Positions 1 through 9,678 are shown, counted from the first letter of the stretch. The stretch is DNA of 64,000 bases from Phytophthora colocasiae (GCA_018806915.1 JAGKQI010000021.1:682001-746000), one strand, 5' to 3'. Numbers and translations are program-made. Notes: a model not told the origin generated them from the sequence alone.

Positions 1-612
1 CATGTATCGCTGACATTGTGAAATAAAAAAGACCCAGCGAGGGTTAACTCGTCTTTTCAAAGCCGCGACGATGTCGAAGTTTGAAATTGAAGTTGCGCCT
101 AGCGCACTCGGCTGAGTGAATGTAGTTCTACGTGTGCATATTTCGCTTGAAAACACTGTTTTGCTCATGTGACGAATGTACAGGACTGCTTTGTTCGATG
201 AGAGTCAGGCGTATCGGACAGCGGCGCAGTGTTGGAGTCCAAAATGGCGAAGAACGTCGAAGTGGTGATTTGCAGCGCCGGGTCCTACGTGCAAAATCCG
301 GTGCGGCAGCGTTTAACGCTGCACCAGAAAGTGCGGTACGGGAAATTCGGGCTCTCTCATAGGCCCATCGTCATCTGACGTCGGCCGCAAGGCTGACAGC
401 GCCTGCTCTCGCTCTCATACGGTCCCTGCTGCAACCCGATCAAACGTTGGCTACGCTCACTGAGCAGAGGTGAGCTTTTGCGCAGTCTGCCCGCTCTGGT
501 ACAGCTTCGCTAGTTGACCTTGTTGAGCTGGGTCATTTGACGCCCACCTCATTGAAGCTCAGTCTCCAACTTTCCTCCTGCCACGCAAGGAACCAACTTA
601 ACCAACTCGACG
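1..612 (+). other. Sequence upstream of the first permease gene; no gene recognised
   Basis: No known protein or RNA is recognised here. A short ATG frame at about 244-378 (44 codons) has no family resemblance that I can name. The last 70 bases should contain the promoter and 5' UTR of the permease at 613. A CTCATTGA at 548-555 resembles the oomycete initiator core TCAYTYY but lacks a clear flanking CAWTTT block, so it is only a weak candidate. Confidence 0.4.
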
Positions 613-2091
613 ATGGCTCGCTCCGCTCTCTTCACCGCGGAGGACGCCAAGGCCGCCTTCAATCTATTCTGCTGCGTCTACGGCATTGGAACGCTTGGTA
701 TGCCCGGTAACTTCTCCCGTGCCGGCCCTGTGATTGCAGTCCTCGCTATGGCCTTCATGGCCTTCGCCAACACGTACTCCTCGGTGGCTATTTGCCGTGT
801 CATGCTGCTCGCCCCTCGATCAGTGAGGACCTACGGTGACCTTGGAGAGTGGTGCATGGGCAAACCCGGCCGCTACCTTTCGGTCATCTCTCAAATGGGC
901 AACTGCCTGCTGGTGCCGTGCGTGTTCCTCGTGCTTGGTGGTACGCTACTGGACGGCCTCTTCCCGGATGCTTTTAGTGGCTCCGTGTGGATCATCTTGA
1001 TGGCTCTCGCTTGCCTTCCAGTTTGTCTGGTACCTACGCTCAAGGAAGGTGCTGGCGCTGCCTTTGCAGGTTGCATGGGGACGCTTATCGCCGATGCTAT
1101 CGGAGTCGGCGTCGTTATGCACGGCATGCGTGGCCACCCCAGTGTTCCATCACCCGACCTCAATTTCAAACAAGTCGCTGGTGCTTTCGGCAATTTGGCT
1201 CTTGCGTACGGTGCCGGCATCGTAATTCCGGCGCTTCAGCGTCAGCACAGTGACCCCACCCGCATGCCTCGTGTTGTTGGCGTGACCATCGCGTTTATTT
1301 CGTGCTGCTTCTTGGTTCTTGCCAGTACTGCCTACTCGTCGGTGGGATGCCAAATCTCGGGCAACTTGCTTTGGTCGATCTACCCGAACGCTGAGACTGG
1401 CTTGACTACGCTTGGCTTCCGCTCGGACTGGGGGATGGTCGTCCTCGCCTACCTCTTCATGCAGCTCCACATTACGATTGCCTTTTCCGTGATCCTCAAC
1501 CCTGCCTTCTACATTGCTGAACGCCTTGTGCTTGGAATGCACAAGAGGCCCGTCGCTGATATGGAGAGCAATATGCTGAGCTATGCCGATGCTGCTACCC
1601 CTGCTGACGGTGCTGAGCACTCGGAGAAGGAGTCTCGTGTTTCGAAACGTTCGTTCATCTCAGTTGCTGACAACGAAAACGTTCACCTTGGTGAGCCAGA
1701 TGCCGAGGCTGCTGAATATCGTGGCGCCAACACTATCAAGTACGTGATTCTTCGCATCGTGATGATCGTGCTCTTGGTGATCGCGTCAGTTCTTCTGAAG
1801 GACCACTTCTCGGACTTGGCAGACTTCGCGGGTGCCTCGTGCATCACGGTGAACTCGATCCTTCTGCCAATTGTTTTCCTGTTGAAGAAGAAGTGGACTT
1901 CACTGCCGATGTGGGAGAAGGCTCCGGCACTGACTGTGGTGGTGGTGTGCTTCTGTTTGGGTTGCTACGTGACGTACACGTCGGGCAAGAACCTATTTGC
2001 CCCCAGCGACGATGATACCTCCTTCCCGTTCTGCGCGCCGGACTTCGAGAACGACGTGTACTACAACTACACGGCAGTCCACGAGAGCTAA
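613..2091 (+). CDS. Amino acid/auxin permease (AAAP) family transporter
   Basis: 492 residues, single exon. This is a polytopic membrane protein expected to move amino acids by proton or ion symport across the plasma membrane or an organelle membrane; the substrate cannot be read from sequence. The family signature is the N-terminal helix FNLFCCVYGIGTLGMPGNFS (residues 16-35). About eleven hydrophobic segments lie near residues 14-33, 38-60, 89-112, 124-142, 148-171, 188-208, 220-243, 272-300, 377-395, 402-424 and 437-457. A hydrophilic, Ser/Glu/Asp-rich loop at 301-376 separates helices 8 and 9. The ATG at 613 starts directly before the conserved N-terminus. The gene is convergent with the next permease (172 bp between stops) and is a diverged paralogue of the pair at 2264-3754 and 5233-6723, differing mostly in conservative positions and in the loop. 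It looks intact. Family assignment is confident; function in detail is inference. Confidence 0.93.
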   Translation: MARSALFTAEDAKAAFNLFCCVYGIGTLGMPGNFSRAGPVIAVLAMAFMAFANTYSSVAICRVMLLAPRSVRTYGDLGEWCMGKPGRYLSVISQMGNCLLVPCVFLVLGGTLLDGLFPDAFSGSVWIILMALACLPVCLVPTLKEGAGAAFAGCMGTLIADAIGVGVVMHGMRGHPSVPSPDLNFKQVAGAFGNLALAYGAGIVIPALQRQHSDPTRMPRVVGVTIAFISCCFLVLASTAYSSVGCQISGNLLWSIYPNAETGLTTLGFRSDWGMVVLAYLFMQLHITIAFSVILNPAFYIAERLVLGMHKRPVADMESNMLSYADAATPADGAEHSEKESRVSKRSFISVADNENVHLGEPDAEAAEYRGANTIKYVILRIVMIVLLVIASVLLKDHFSDLADFAGASCITVNSILLPIVFLLKKKWTSLPMWEKAPALTVVVVCFCLGCYVTYTSGKNLFAPSDDDTSFPFCAPDFENDVYYNYTAVHES

Positions 2092-2263
2092 ATGGTCATA
2101 TCGAACTTGAAGTGATGTTAGTGTCAAACCTTTATACCAATACAACAACGTTTGCTCTGAAACAATTCATTATCATTTTATCATATTGCTAAACGGATCA
2201 CATGCAAAAGCACCATTTTGCAAGTACATGTAGTATAATACCAGCGCTAGAACGCTTTCAATT

Positions 2264-3754
2264 CTATCTCTCGTGTTCCGCCGTGTAGTTGTAGTACACG
2301 TCGTTCTCGAACTCCGGCGCGCAGAACGGGAACGCCGTATCGTCGTCGCTAGGGGCAAATAGGTTCTTGCCCGACGTGTACGTCACGTAACAACCCAAGC
2401 AGAAGCACACCACGACCACGGTCAGCGCCGGAATCTTCTCCCAGATCGGCATGACGTTCCACCTTTTCTTCAACAGGAACACGATGGGCAAGATGATTGA
2501 GTTCACCGTGATGCACGAGGCACCCGCGAAGTCCGCCAAGTCGTGGAAGTGGTCCTTCAGGATGATCGATGCGATCACCAAAATCGTGATTATGATAAGG
2601 CGCAGAATGACGTACTTGATGGCGTTCGCGCCGCGGTATTCGGCAGCTTCCGCCTCGGGGTCGTCAAGGTGCACGTTCTCGTTGTCGGCAACCGAGATGA
2701 ACGAACGGCGCTTTGAGACGCGTGAAGTGTGTGACTGCTTCTCCGAGCGCTCGGCAGCATCGACCGGCGTGGACATATCCCCGTAGTTCAGCAGGTTGTT
2801 CTCGACATCAGCGACGGGGGTCTTGTGCATTCCAAGCAGAATGCGCTCGGCGATGTAGAAAGCCGGGTTCAGGATGACGGAGAAAGCAATCGTAATGTGC
2901 AGCTGCATGAAGAGGTAGGCGAGGACGACCATCCCCCAGTCCGAGCGGAAGCCAAGTGTGGTTAGGCCAGTCTCGGCGTCCGGGTAGATAGCGTACAGGA
3001 GGTTGCCCGAGATCTGGCAGCCGATGGAGGAGTAGGCGGTAGAGGCTAAAACGAGGAAGCAGCACGAGATGAACGTCATGGTGACTCCCACCACACGAGG
3101 CATGCGGGTGGGGTCACTGTGCTGACGCTGAAGCGCCGGAATTACGATGCCGGCACCGTAGGCAAGGGCCAGATTGCCGAAAGCACCAGCGACTTGCTTG
3201 AAGTTGAGGTCAGGCTTCGGGATGCTTGGATGGCCACGCATGCCGTACATGACGACGGCAACTCCGATGACATCGGTAATGATGGTACCCATGCAGCCGG
3301 CGAAAGCAGCGCCAGCGCCTTCCTTGAGAGTGGGTACCAGGCACACCGGCATACACGAGAGAGCCATGAGGATGATCCATGTCGTGGCACTGAAGGCTTC
3401 TGGGAAGAGGCCGTCCAGTAGCGTGCCGCCGAGCACGAGGAACACACACGGCACGAGCAGGCAGTTGGCCATTTGAGAGATGACTGAAAGGTAGCGGCCG
3501 GGCTTGCCCATTGCCCATTCACCGAGATCTCCGTACGTCTTGACGGACGAGGGAGCGAGCAACATGACGCGGCAGATAGCCACCGCGCCGTACACGTTGG
3601 CAAAAGCCATGAAGAGCATTGCGATGACTGCGATGAAAGGGCCGGCGCGTGAGAAGTTACCGGGCATACCAAGCGTTCCAATGCCGTAGACGCAGCAGAA
3701 TAGATTGAAGGCGGCCTTGGCGTCCTCCGCGGTGAAGAGAGCTTTGCGTGGCAT
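2264..3754 (-). CDS. AAAP family transporter, left copy of an inverted pair
   Basis: 496 residues, single exon, ATG at 3754 followed by MPRKALFTAEDAKAAF. It has the same eleven-helix plan as the gene at 613-2091, with a slightly longer hydrophilic loop (four extra residues near QSHTSRVSKR). Its protein is identical to that of 5233-6723 except for the last residue (R instead of G before the stop). At DNA level I found only one or two substitutions in the coding region, for example synonymous ACA versus GCG context near 2960. Both copies look functional. The gene is divergent from its twin and convergent with the gene at 613. An initiator-like element lies about 60-75 bp upstream. Near-identity implies a very recent duplication, ongoing gene conversion, or an assembly palindrome. 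Confidence 0.93.
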   Translation of the reverse strand: MPRKALFTAEDAKAAFNLFCCVYGIGTLGMPGNFSRAGPFIAVIAMLFMAFANVYGAVAICRVMLLAPSSVKTYGDLGEWAMGKPGRYLSVISQMANCLLVPCVFLVLGGTLLDGLFPEAFSATTWIILMALSCMPVCLVPTLKEGAGAAFAGCMGTIITDVIGVAVVMYGMRGHPSIPKPDLNFKQVAGAFGNLALAYGAGIVIPALQRQHSDPTRMPRVVGVTMTFISCCFLVLASTAYSSIGCQISGNLLYAIYPDAETGLTTLGFRSDWGMVVLAYLFMQLHITIAFSVILNPAFYIAERILLGMHKTPVADVENNLLNYGDMSTPVDAAERSEKQSHTSRVSKRRSFISVADNENVHLDDPEAEAAEYRGANAIKYVILRLIIITILVIASIILKDHFHDLADFAGASCITVNSIILPIVFLLKKRWNVMPIWEKIPALTVVVVCFCLGCYVTYTSGKNLFAPSDDDTAFPFCAPEFENDVYYNYTAEHER

Positions 3755-3906
3755 GACTATGCGAACAGTGAGATCACGGGTGGCGTGTGGTGGAGGCAGG
3801 CTTGAGTGGGAGATGGCAAATGTGGAAGTGAGGAAGTGAAAGCTGCGGTGTCGTGGCGGCTAGCCGAGGAGTTGTGGATGTATAGCGTCGAACAGAGGTG
3901 TGGTTG
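2270..3906 (-). repeat. Left arm of a 1,637-bp inverted duplication
   Basis: This arm is the reverse complement of 5081-6717, with equal length on both sides. It covers the whole permease coding region apart from the last two codons plus about 150 bp of upstream promoter sequence. Similarity stops abruptly just before the stop codon on the gene side and at CAACCACACC on the spacer side. Only very few substitutions were seen over the full arm. Confidence 0.92.
3815..3831 (-). promoter_or_regulatory. Oomycete-type initiator plus flanking element
   Basis: Read on the minus strand this is TCACTTCCACATTTGCC, close to the oomycete core promoter TCAYTYY followed by CAWTTTNYY. It lies about 60 bp upstream of the permease ATG at 3754. 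The same sequence sits at the mirror position in the twin gene. Match is by eye only; the transcription start is inferred. Confidence 0.5.
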
Positions 3907-4757
3907 CGTGATACACTTGTAGTTGCAGTAATGCAGAAGAGTGCATGTACAGTTCTGTTGCGGTGCCCATTTGACATGATTTGCTGCGAGGTGAAATCTT
4001 CCGGTGAGGCAACGTATGTTCCACGAAAACGAAGTACCAGTAGAGATGTCCTGTATCTTCGTAATGCAGTATTGCACCATAATTGCATGTATCCTCCATG
4101 GATTCTGTCTGCAACTACCGTACATGTGTACTGTAAATCATTTTTTTTTTAAATCAATCGCGGGAACTGAGGTTCAAAAGAGTAGACACATCGTATGTCT
4201 TCACATGCTTTCATGTATTAATATATTTCTATTCACGTGCTTTCATGTATTTATATTTTTCTACATGTAATACTTCTACGAATTTGAATTGAATAAAGAT
4301 TTTGAAGCAAGAAGAGTCGAGTAGTGAAAGCATGGAACCAGTTTAATGTTATCGCGAGTTTCTTTCTTCGTGGGTGAGCACTGTAATGTAATGGCGGAAC
4401 TCCACTAACAGCCATCGAGTTTGAGACTTTGAAGTTGTTTTGAAGCGGTTCTAATTGCTTTACAGTATGTAGCGTGAGTAGTGAACGCCTGATATATATT
4501 CTGCGTCGTAGTGTATAAAGTGACGATGAGCGGTGAAAAACGTAACGGTACTGGATTTTTAGTCGGAAAGCTCAGTACCTTGGCCCATCTCAATCTGGAC
4601 CTGGTTCCATGCTATATAGTAGGTTATAAGCTTACGACCCGTTCACTATTCACGCTACATACTGTATTCCTCGAGCGAAACGTTAGGAACTTCGTCGAAG
4701 TACTGTGCGTTTGCTGCACTTGAACCCATCTACCACGAATGTGATGTGCACGCTGAT

Positions 4758-4790
4758 TAAAAGTTAATCAGAGTCTCTGATTAACTTTTA
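4758..4790. repeat. Perfect 33-bp hairpin in the spacer
   Basis: Arms TAAAAGTTAATCAGAG (4758-4773) and its exact reverse complement (4775-4790), separated by a single T. It abuts the next hairpin with no gap. It might fold as a cruciform or reflect a small foldback insertion; function unknown. Confidence 0.9.
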
Positions 4791-4831
4791 GCTGAGTGTT
4801 ACATCTCTGATTCAGAGATGTAACACTCAGC
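4791..4831. repeat. Perfect 41-bp hairpin in the spacer
   Basis: Arms of 20 bp, GCTGAGTGTTACATCTCTGA at 4791-4810 and its reverse complement at 4812-4831, with one T between. Outside the pair, CACGCTGA (4749-4756) is the reverse complement of TCAGCGTG (4827-4834), so a larger alternative stem enclosing both hairpins is possible. Confidence 0.9.
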
Positions 4832-5080
4832 GTGTTAATCGCGATAAACAAGACCGGTGCAGGGTTGCAGTTCTTGTCTGTGATAGGTCGATGCAAGTCT
4901 GACGCCCCACGCTTAATGGTCAAGTCGACCTTTATCTTGCAAAGTCTCCGACTCTTTTGGCGGCAAATCCTGGGTCCTTCACGAAAGATCCAACTGCTAC
5001 ATCTCCAAACTTCAATGCCCATCACAACCTCTTAAGATTGTAGTCCAGGTTGCAGCTGTAGACCTGACTATCGATAGTTC

Positions 5081-6717
5081 CAACCACACCTCTGTTCGAC
5101 GCTATACATCCACAACTCCTCGGCTAGCCGCCACGACACCGCAGCTTTCACTTCCTCACTTCCACATTTGCCATCTCCCACTCAAGCCTGCCTCCACCAC
5201 ACGCCACCCGTGATCTCACTGTTCGCATAGTCATGCCACGCAAAGCTCTCTTCACCGCGGAGGACGCCAAGGCCGCCTTCAATCTATTCTGCTGCGTCTA
5301 CGGCATTGGAACGCTTGGTATGCCCGGTAACTTCTCACGCGCCGGCCCTTTCATCGCAGTCATCGCAATGCTCTTCATGGCTTTTGCCAACGTGTACGGC
5401 GCGGTGGCTATCTGCCGCGTCATGTTGCTCGCTCCCTCGTCCGTCAAGACGTACGGAGATCTCGGTGAATGGGCAATGGGCAAGCCCGGCCGCTACCTTT
5501 CAGTCATCTCTCAAATGGCCAACTGCCTGCTCGTGCCGTGTGTGTTCCTCGTGCTCGGCGGCACGCTACTGGACGGCCTCTTCCCAGAAGCCTTCAGTGC
5601 CACGACATGGATCATCCTCATGGCTCTCTCGTGTATGCCGGTGTGCCTGGTACCCACTCTCAAGGAAGGCGCTGGCGCTGCTTTCGCCGGCTGCATGGGT
5701 ACCATCATTACCGATGTCATCGGAGTTGCCGTCGTCATGTACGGCATGCGTGGCCATCCAAGCATCCCGAAGCCTGACCTCAACTTCAAGCAAGTCGCTG
5801 GTGCTTTCGGCAATCTGGCCCTTGCCTACGGTGCCGGCATCGTAATTCCGGCGCTTCAGCGTCAGCACAGTGACCCCACCCGCATGCCTCGTGTGGTGGG
5901 AGTCACCATGACGTTCATCTCGTGCTGCTTCCTCGTTTTAGCCTCTACCGCCTACTCCTCCATCGGCTGCCAGATCTCGGGCAACCTCCTGTACGCTATC
6001 TACCCGGACGCCGAGACTGGCCTAACCACGCTTGGCTTCCGCTCGGACTGGGGGATGGTCGTCCTCGCCTACCTCTTCATGCAGCTGCACATTACGATTG
6101 CTTTCTCCGTCATCCTGAACCCGGCTTTCTACATCGCCGAGCGCATTCTGCTTGGAATGCACAAGACCCCCGTCGCTGATGTCGAGAACAACCTGCTGAA
6201 CTACGGGGATATGTCCACGCCGGTCGATGCTGCCGAGCGCTCGGAGAAGCAGTCACACACTTCACGCGTCTCAAAGCGCCGTTCGTTCATCTCGGTTGCC
6301 GACAACGAGAACGTGCACCTTGACGACCCCGAGGCGGAAGCTGCCGAATACCGCGGCGCGAACGCCATCAAGTACGTCATTCTGCGCCTTATCATAATCA
6401 CGATTTTGGTGATCGCATCGATCATCCTGAAGGACCACTTCCACGACTTGGCGGACTTCGCGGGTGCCTCGTGCATCACGGTGAACTCAATCATCTTGCC
6501 CATCGTGTTCCTGTTGAAGAAAAGGTGGAACGTCATGCCGATCTGGGAGAAGATTCCGGCGCTGACCGTGGTCGTGGTGTGCTTCTGCTTGGGTTGTTAC
6601 GTGACGTACACGTCGGGCAAGAACCTATTTGCCCCTAGCGACGACGATACGGCGTTCCCGTTCTGCGCGCCGGAGTTCGAGAACGACGTGTACTACAACT
6701 ACACGGCGGAACACGAG
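5081..6717 (+). repeat. Right arm of the 1,637-bp inverted duplication
   Basis: Reverse complement of 2270-3906; see that entry. It carries the plus-strand permease copy and its promoter. Confidence 0.92.
5156..5172 (+). promoter_or_regulatory. Oomycete-type initiator plus flanking element
   Basis: TCACTTCCACATTTGCC, about 60 bp upstream of the ATG at 5233; mirror image of 3815-3831. It resembles the oomycete initiator/flanking promoter pair. Assigned by motif only. Confidence 0.5.
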
Positions 6718-6723
6718 GGTTAG
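5233..6723 (+). CDS. AAAP family transporter, right copy of the inverted pair
   Basis: 496 residues, single exon, ATG at 5233. The membrane plan is the same as its twin: N-terminal FNLFCCVYGIGTLGMPG, about eleven helices, a charged loop between helices 8 and 9 containing SEKQSHTSRVSKRRSF, and an acidic, Asn/Tyr-rich C-terminus after the last helix. Predicted role is amino-acid uptake. It ends in EHEG and a TAG where the twin ends in EHER, because the duplication boundary falls inside the last codons. After the stop comes about 70 bp of unrelated sequence and a trinucleotide repeat. Confidence 0.93.
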   Translation: MPRKALFTAEDAKAAFNLFCCVYGIGTLGMPGNFSRAGPFIAVIAMLFMAFANVYGAVAICRVMLLAPSSVKTYGDLGEWAMGKPGRYLSVISQMANCLLVPCVFLVLGGTLLDGLFPEAFSATTWIILMALSCMPVCLVPTLKEGAGAAFAGCMGTIITDVIGVAVVMYGMRGHPSIPKPDLNFKQVAGAFGNLALAYGAGIVIPALQRQHSDPTRMPRVVGVTMTFISCCFLVLASTAYSSIGCQISGNLLYAIYPDAETGLTTLGFRSDWGMVVLAYLFMQLHITIAFSVILNPAFYIAERILLGMHKTPVADVENNLLNYGDMSTPVDAAERSEKQSHTSRVSKRRSFISVADNENVHLDDPEAEAAEYRGANAIKYVILRLIIITILVIASIILKDHFHDLADFAGASCITVNSIILPIVFLLKKRWNVMPIWEKIPALTVVVVCFCLGCYVTYTSGKNLFAPSDDDTAFPFCAPEFENDVYYNYTAEHEG

Positions 6724-6795
6724 AATGAAGTTTCGGGATCAAATTTGAATGGTACACTCGTTTTTTACTTGTCAGATCTGACTGATACACATTTT

Positions 6796-6848
<53 letters not shown>
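6796..6848. repeat. (TAC)n trinucleotide microsatellite
   Basis: About 17 uninterrupted copies of TAC. It lies in the 3' flank of the permease, about 75 bp after its stop, and may fall in the 3' UTR. Confidence 0.95.
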
Positions 6849-7390
6849 TCTATGAAGTATGAGCAACAGACCTGCAGTCCTTACTAAAAAATAAATCGTT
6901 TTAGTCAATTTTAAAAATATAAAGCGATTTTTTATTGACTCACCGACAAGCTCACTAGTCTTGTCAGAATTCGCCGGTGATCTTGAGAATGTGCGTGTAT
7001 GAAGTGGTGGGCATCTCGTGCAGGCGGAGATGGCGGAGAACGAGACGATGCAGTAGGAGAGCACGTACGACTAAACGAGCAGCAGCAAGAACTACATAGT
7101 GAACTTAGCCAAGTGGCCTTACATAGCAAACAAATACATCAGTCTTCAATCTTCCTCGCCGAGCTCACTTCCACCTGCCAACAGGTTATGAGTTCAATAG
7201 GCTACGACACCTCACAACGGCCAAGCCCTGCGCACAACGTGCACGACACCGACGTCCAAGTGCTGAAAACCCGTTCGAGTTGTTCGAGGGTACGCGCTCC
7301 AACTCGGGCTCGTCCGACCATGTAAGGGGTAGTCGGGTCTCCAGCGAGAGCTCCGACTGAATTGACAGACTTGAAGGACTGCTCGAGGGG

Positions 7391-8035
7391 ATGGCCAAGC
7401 AGCAGGATCAGTTCATGGCCAATCAAGTGAAACTGCAGGAGCAGCTGCAGCGTCGCAGCGAGCCATCGCACACGCCGCCGTACGAGGGCCAGTACGGCGT
7501 GTCGAGCGCGTTCACGGACTTTATAAAGAACAGAGACCGAAGGATGAGAGTAGGCTCTCTCGATGCGTCGATGATCTCGGTGGTACTGACAGCACCAACG
7601 CTCCCGGCGCCGAAGCGTCCGGTTGAGCAGGCGACGAATGTGCAGCATCCGCAGCAGCAGCCGTATGTGCCGTCGCCGGAGGAGTTCGTGCCGCCGACGA
7701 ACTTCGGCATCAAGATCCCGACGCCGCGGGACCTGAAATGGCCCGGTTTCGGGAAGTTCTCGGGCAAGGAAGTCTATCCGGGACTGGGGGCGGACTTCAG
7801 GACGTGGGGACTGAGGTTCCTGCAGAGGCTAGCTGCAGCACAGCAGATGAGCGGAGAAGACTGGCTGGAAGAGTTTCGCATCCTCGCTCTCAATGGTAAG
7901 CTCGATGATACAGCGCTTGTGTACTTCGAGAGGATGGTGCCGCTCAGAACGGCCGAGCCACCCACGTTGGGACACATGATGAATAAGATGCTCGTGTCGT
8001 ACATGGCGACAATCACGGCGAGCAAGGGACTGTAG
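7391..8035 (+). pseudogene. Copia gag fragment
   Basis: 214 codons from ATG 7391. It begins with a Gln-rich helix (QDQFMANQVKLQEQLQRR), then a Pro-rich linker, then a globular gag-like segment around WPGFGKFSGKE and FRTWGLRFLQRL. The frame stops after TASKGL, but recognisable gag sequence (WVEHYQYLMY) follows at about 8069, so the stop is a lesion. The zinc knuckle is only partly left (RDCPDK near 8150). Relationship to Copia gag is inferred from the downstream protease and integrase. Confidence 0.65.
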
Positions 8036-8067
8036 TTAATGGCTTCGGAGAAGGCGAAGAGCAGGAC

Positions 8068-8277
8068 GTGGGTCGAGCACTACCAGTACTTGATGTACGA
8101 GGATCTGTTGCTCGTGTTGATGGCACGGAGACTACAAAGCTCCTAGCCAGAGACTGTCCAGATAAAGAAAACAGCGGTGCTAAGATATCGACTCGAGTCA
8201 CGCTGGCCGTCGGAACCGGCACGAACGCGGACTCGTGCACGTGGATCTTGGACAGCGGGTCCACTGTGCACTTGTGA
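8068..8277 (+). pseudogene. Copia zinc-knuckle remnant and protease fragment
   Basis: The frame carries ARDCPDK, the end of a gag zinc knuckle, then WILDSGSTVHL, the aspartic-protease active-site motif (D-S-G-S) typical of Copia polyproteins. A stop follows at once, while the neighbouring frame (8235-8468) continues the protease as KNEKLLRNAVDCDEQYRAAN. This shows a frameshift near 8270. Confidence 0.7.
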
Positions 8278-8556
8278 AGAACGAGAAGTTGCTGCGGAAC
8301 GCCGTCGACTGCGACGAGCAGTACCGAGCGGCTAACGGTGATCTTATGCACGTGATCAAGAAGGGCACGGTGGCGCTACGGACGATCATGGCCGCCCCCG
8401 ATCTCCTGCTTGAGCATGTTCGCCTCGAACCCAATCGCGAACGCCACCAACTCCGTGGCCTGCTGTAGATATATAGTCGACGCGCTGCGAGTTCAGCCGC
8501 GTTGACATCGCACTCTGTAAGTACGACGGCGCCGACTTGCACAGACTCTGCAGCAC

Positions 8557-9413
8557 ATGCAGGTCCGAGCAACGGACAGCAATGAGGCCATCGTGGACTT
8601 TTCCGACGTCTACTCCGGTGATGACCTACCGGACAACATCATCAGCTACGGCATCTTGGAGGAGCGCCACGGTGGTAAGAGCTACATGGTGCAGGAGAAC
8701 ACTGGCATGCGGATCTTCGAAACCTGCAGGTGCAACAAGGTGCTGATGATCGATGCCACGGGAGAAATGACCACGGAGACGCGCGTCAACGCAGTGACGG
8801 AGGCAGTCAAGGCAGAGAGCGAATCGCTTGATGATGCTGTGACGGAGTCGACGGTGCTCGAACTGCACAAGAGTTTGGATCACATTGCGTACGACACAGT
8901 CGAGCGCATGGCCGACACGCCTGGATCCGGTATCCGGCTGACAAGCAGAGAGCGACTCAACCGTTTGACCTGTGCACACGGCAAGCAGAGCAAGAACAAT
9001 CAGTCCAAGAAGGACACGGGCGCGAACTCACCGATCAACAAAATTGGTGGCGTTATCTGCAGTAACATTAAGGGCTCCATTACCCCGAGGGACAGGTGCG
9101 GCAACAAGTTCCTGATCAACTTCATCGACTACTCGACGAATTACGTGCGCATCTTCCTAGTGAAGAACAAAGCGGATGCTACAAAGGAGTTCTTAGTGTA
9201 CTTTGAAAAGCGATTCAACTGCCGAATTCATGTGCTGCGTACCGACGGAGGCAAGGAGTACGTGAACGTGGATCCGTTCAGCAAGGAAGCAGGCGTTAGA
9301 CGCCAGATTAGCGAGCGCGAGAATCAAGCATCACATGGCAAAGCAGAAAGAATGCACCGCAACGTTCTGAACGTGGTACGTTGCATGCTGTTCGTGAATA
9401 GGTTGCCGTTGTG
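8557..9413 (+). pseudogene. Copia integrase fragment
   Basis: Open frame of about 290 codons. The zinc-binding N-domain is damaged: LHKSLDHIAYDTVERM gives the H..H half, and a lone Cys in LTCAHGKQS is left of the C-C pair. The catalytic core has FIDYSTNYVRIF (second beta strand region) and RTDGGKEYVN (the usual RSDNGGEY). The usual DVMGP segment with the first catalytic Asp reads VICSNIKGSI, so it is probably lost. QNGLAERMNRT is represented by ASHGKAERMHRNVL, keeping the Glu. The frame then enters the LTR-like block and ends at 9435. Confidence 0.75.
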
Positions 9414-9416
9414 GGT

Positions 9417-9594
9417 TTGCATTTTATACAATTAGTGTTGGTTCCTTTATTATAGGGACACTGATTCAGTGAGTCCCGTATTAAGTGGACTACTTGGTTC
9501 TTGTATAGAACCGAAGGCTAGTGCCTTGCAAGCAGGACTCTACGAGTCAACTGGACTTCCTCTGCACGGTGCACACCTATGCAGCCCCGCTGCA
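9417..9594 (+). mobile_element. LTR-like block, probable 5' LTR of the Gypsy remnant
   Basis: Starts TGCATTTTATA and ends CCCGCTGCA. A second, diverged copy lies at 31073-31246 with unrelated flanks, which marks it as a mobile unit. Two bases after its end comes TGGTAGCACTTGCAGGG, which has the TGG start of a tRNA primer-binding site, and then a Gypsy gag. These facts favour a short LTR of about 178 bp; the exact 5' end could also be TGTTGG at 9436. Confidence 0.5.
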
Positions 9595-9596
9595 TC

Positions 9597-9613
9597 TGGT
9601 AGCACTTGCAGGG
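9597..9613 (+). promoter_or_regulatory. Candidate primer-binding site
   Basis: TGGTAGCACTTGCAGGG sits two bases downstream of the LTR-like block. TGG matches the complement of the CCA 3' end of a tRNA. The tRNA species is not identified. Confidence 0.35.
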
Positions 9614-9678
9614 CGTGTACCTGGAGCGCCACGGTGGTAAGAGCGTACTCCTGAGTTGAAGACTGTTTCTCTGTGAGA

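Larger units (their letters stand above)
3907..5080. other. Spacer between the inverted permease genes
   Basis: 1,174 bp, AT-rich, no recognised gene. Because the two flanking genes are divergent, it is their shared upstream region. It contains a T-run near 4140-4149, several ATGTATT-like runs at 4190-4270, and the two adjacent hairpins at 4758-4831. Short frames here (up to about 85 codons) show no family resemblance and I treat them as chance. Confidence 0.6.
6999..9413 (+). mobile_element. Degenerate Copia-type retrotransposon, 3' part lost
   Basis: Pieces of a Copia polyprotein occur in the correct order (gag, protease, integrase) in shifting frames. No reverse transcriptase or RNase H is present. 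Open sequence at 6999-7325 may be decayed gag N-terminus. The integrase is broken off at about 9413, exactly where an LTR-like block begins, so a later insertion probably removed the rest. Upstream of 6999 I see no LTR. Confidence 0.7.

Noticed and set aside
132..362. 76-codon plus-strand gene before the first permease
   Set aside because: Does not start at a supported ATG context, Arg-rich with no family resemblance, likely chance.
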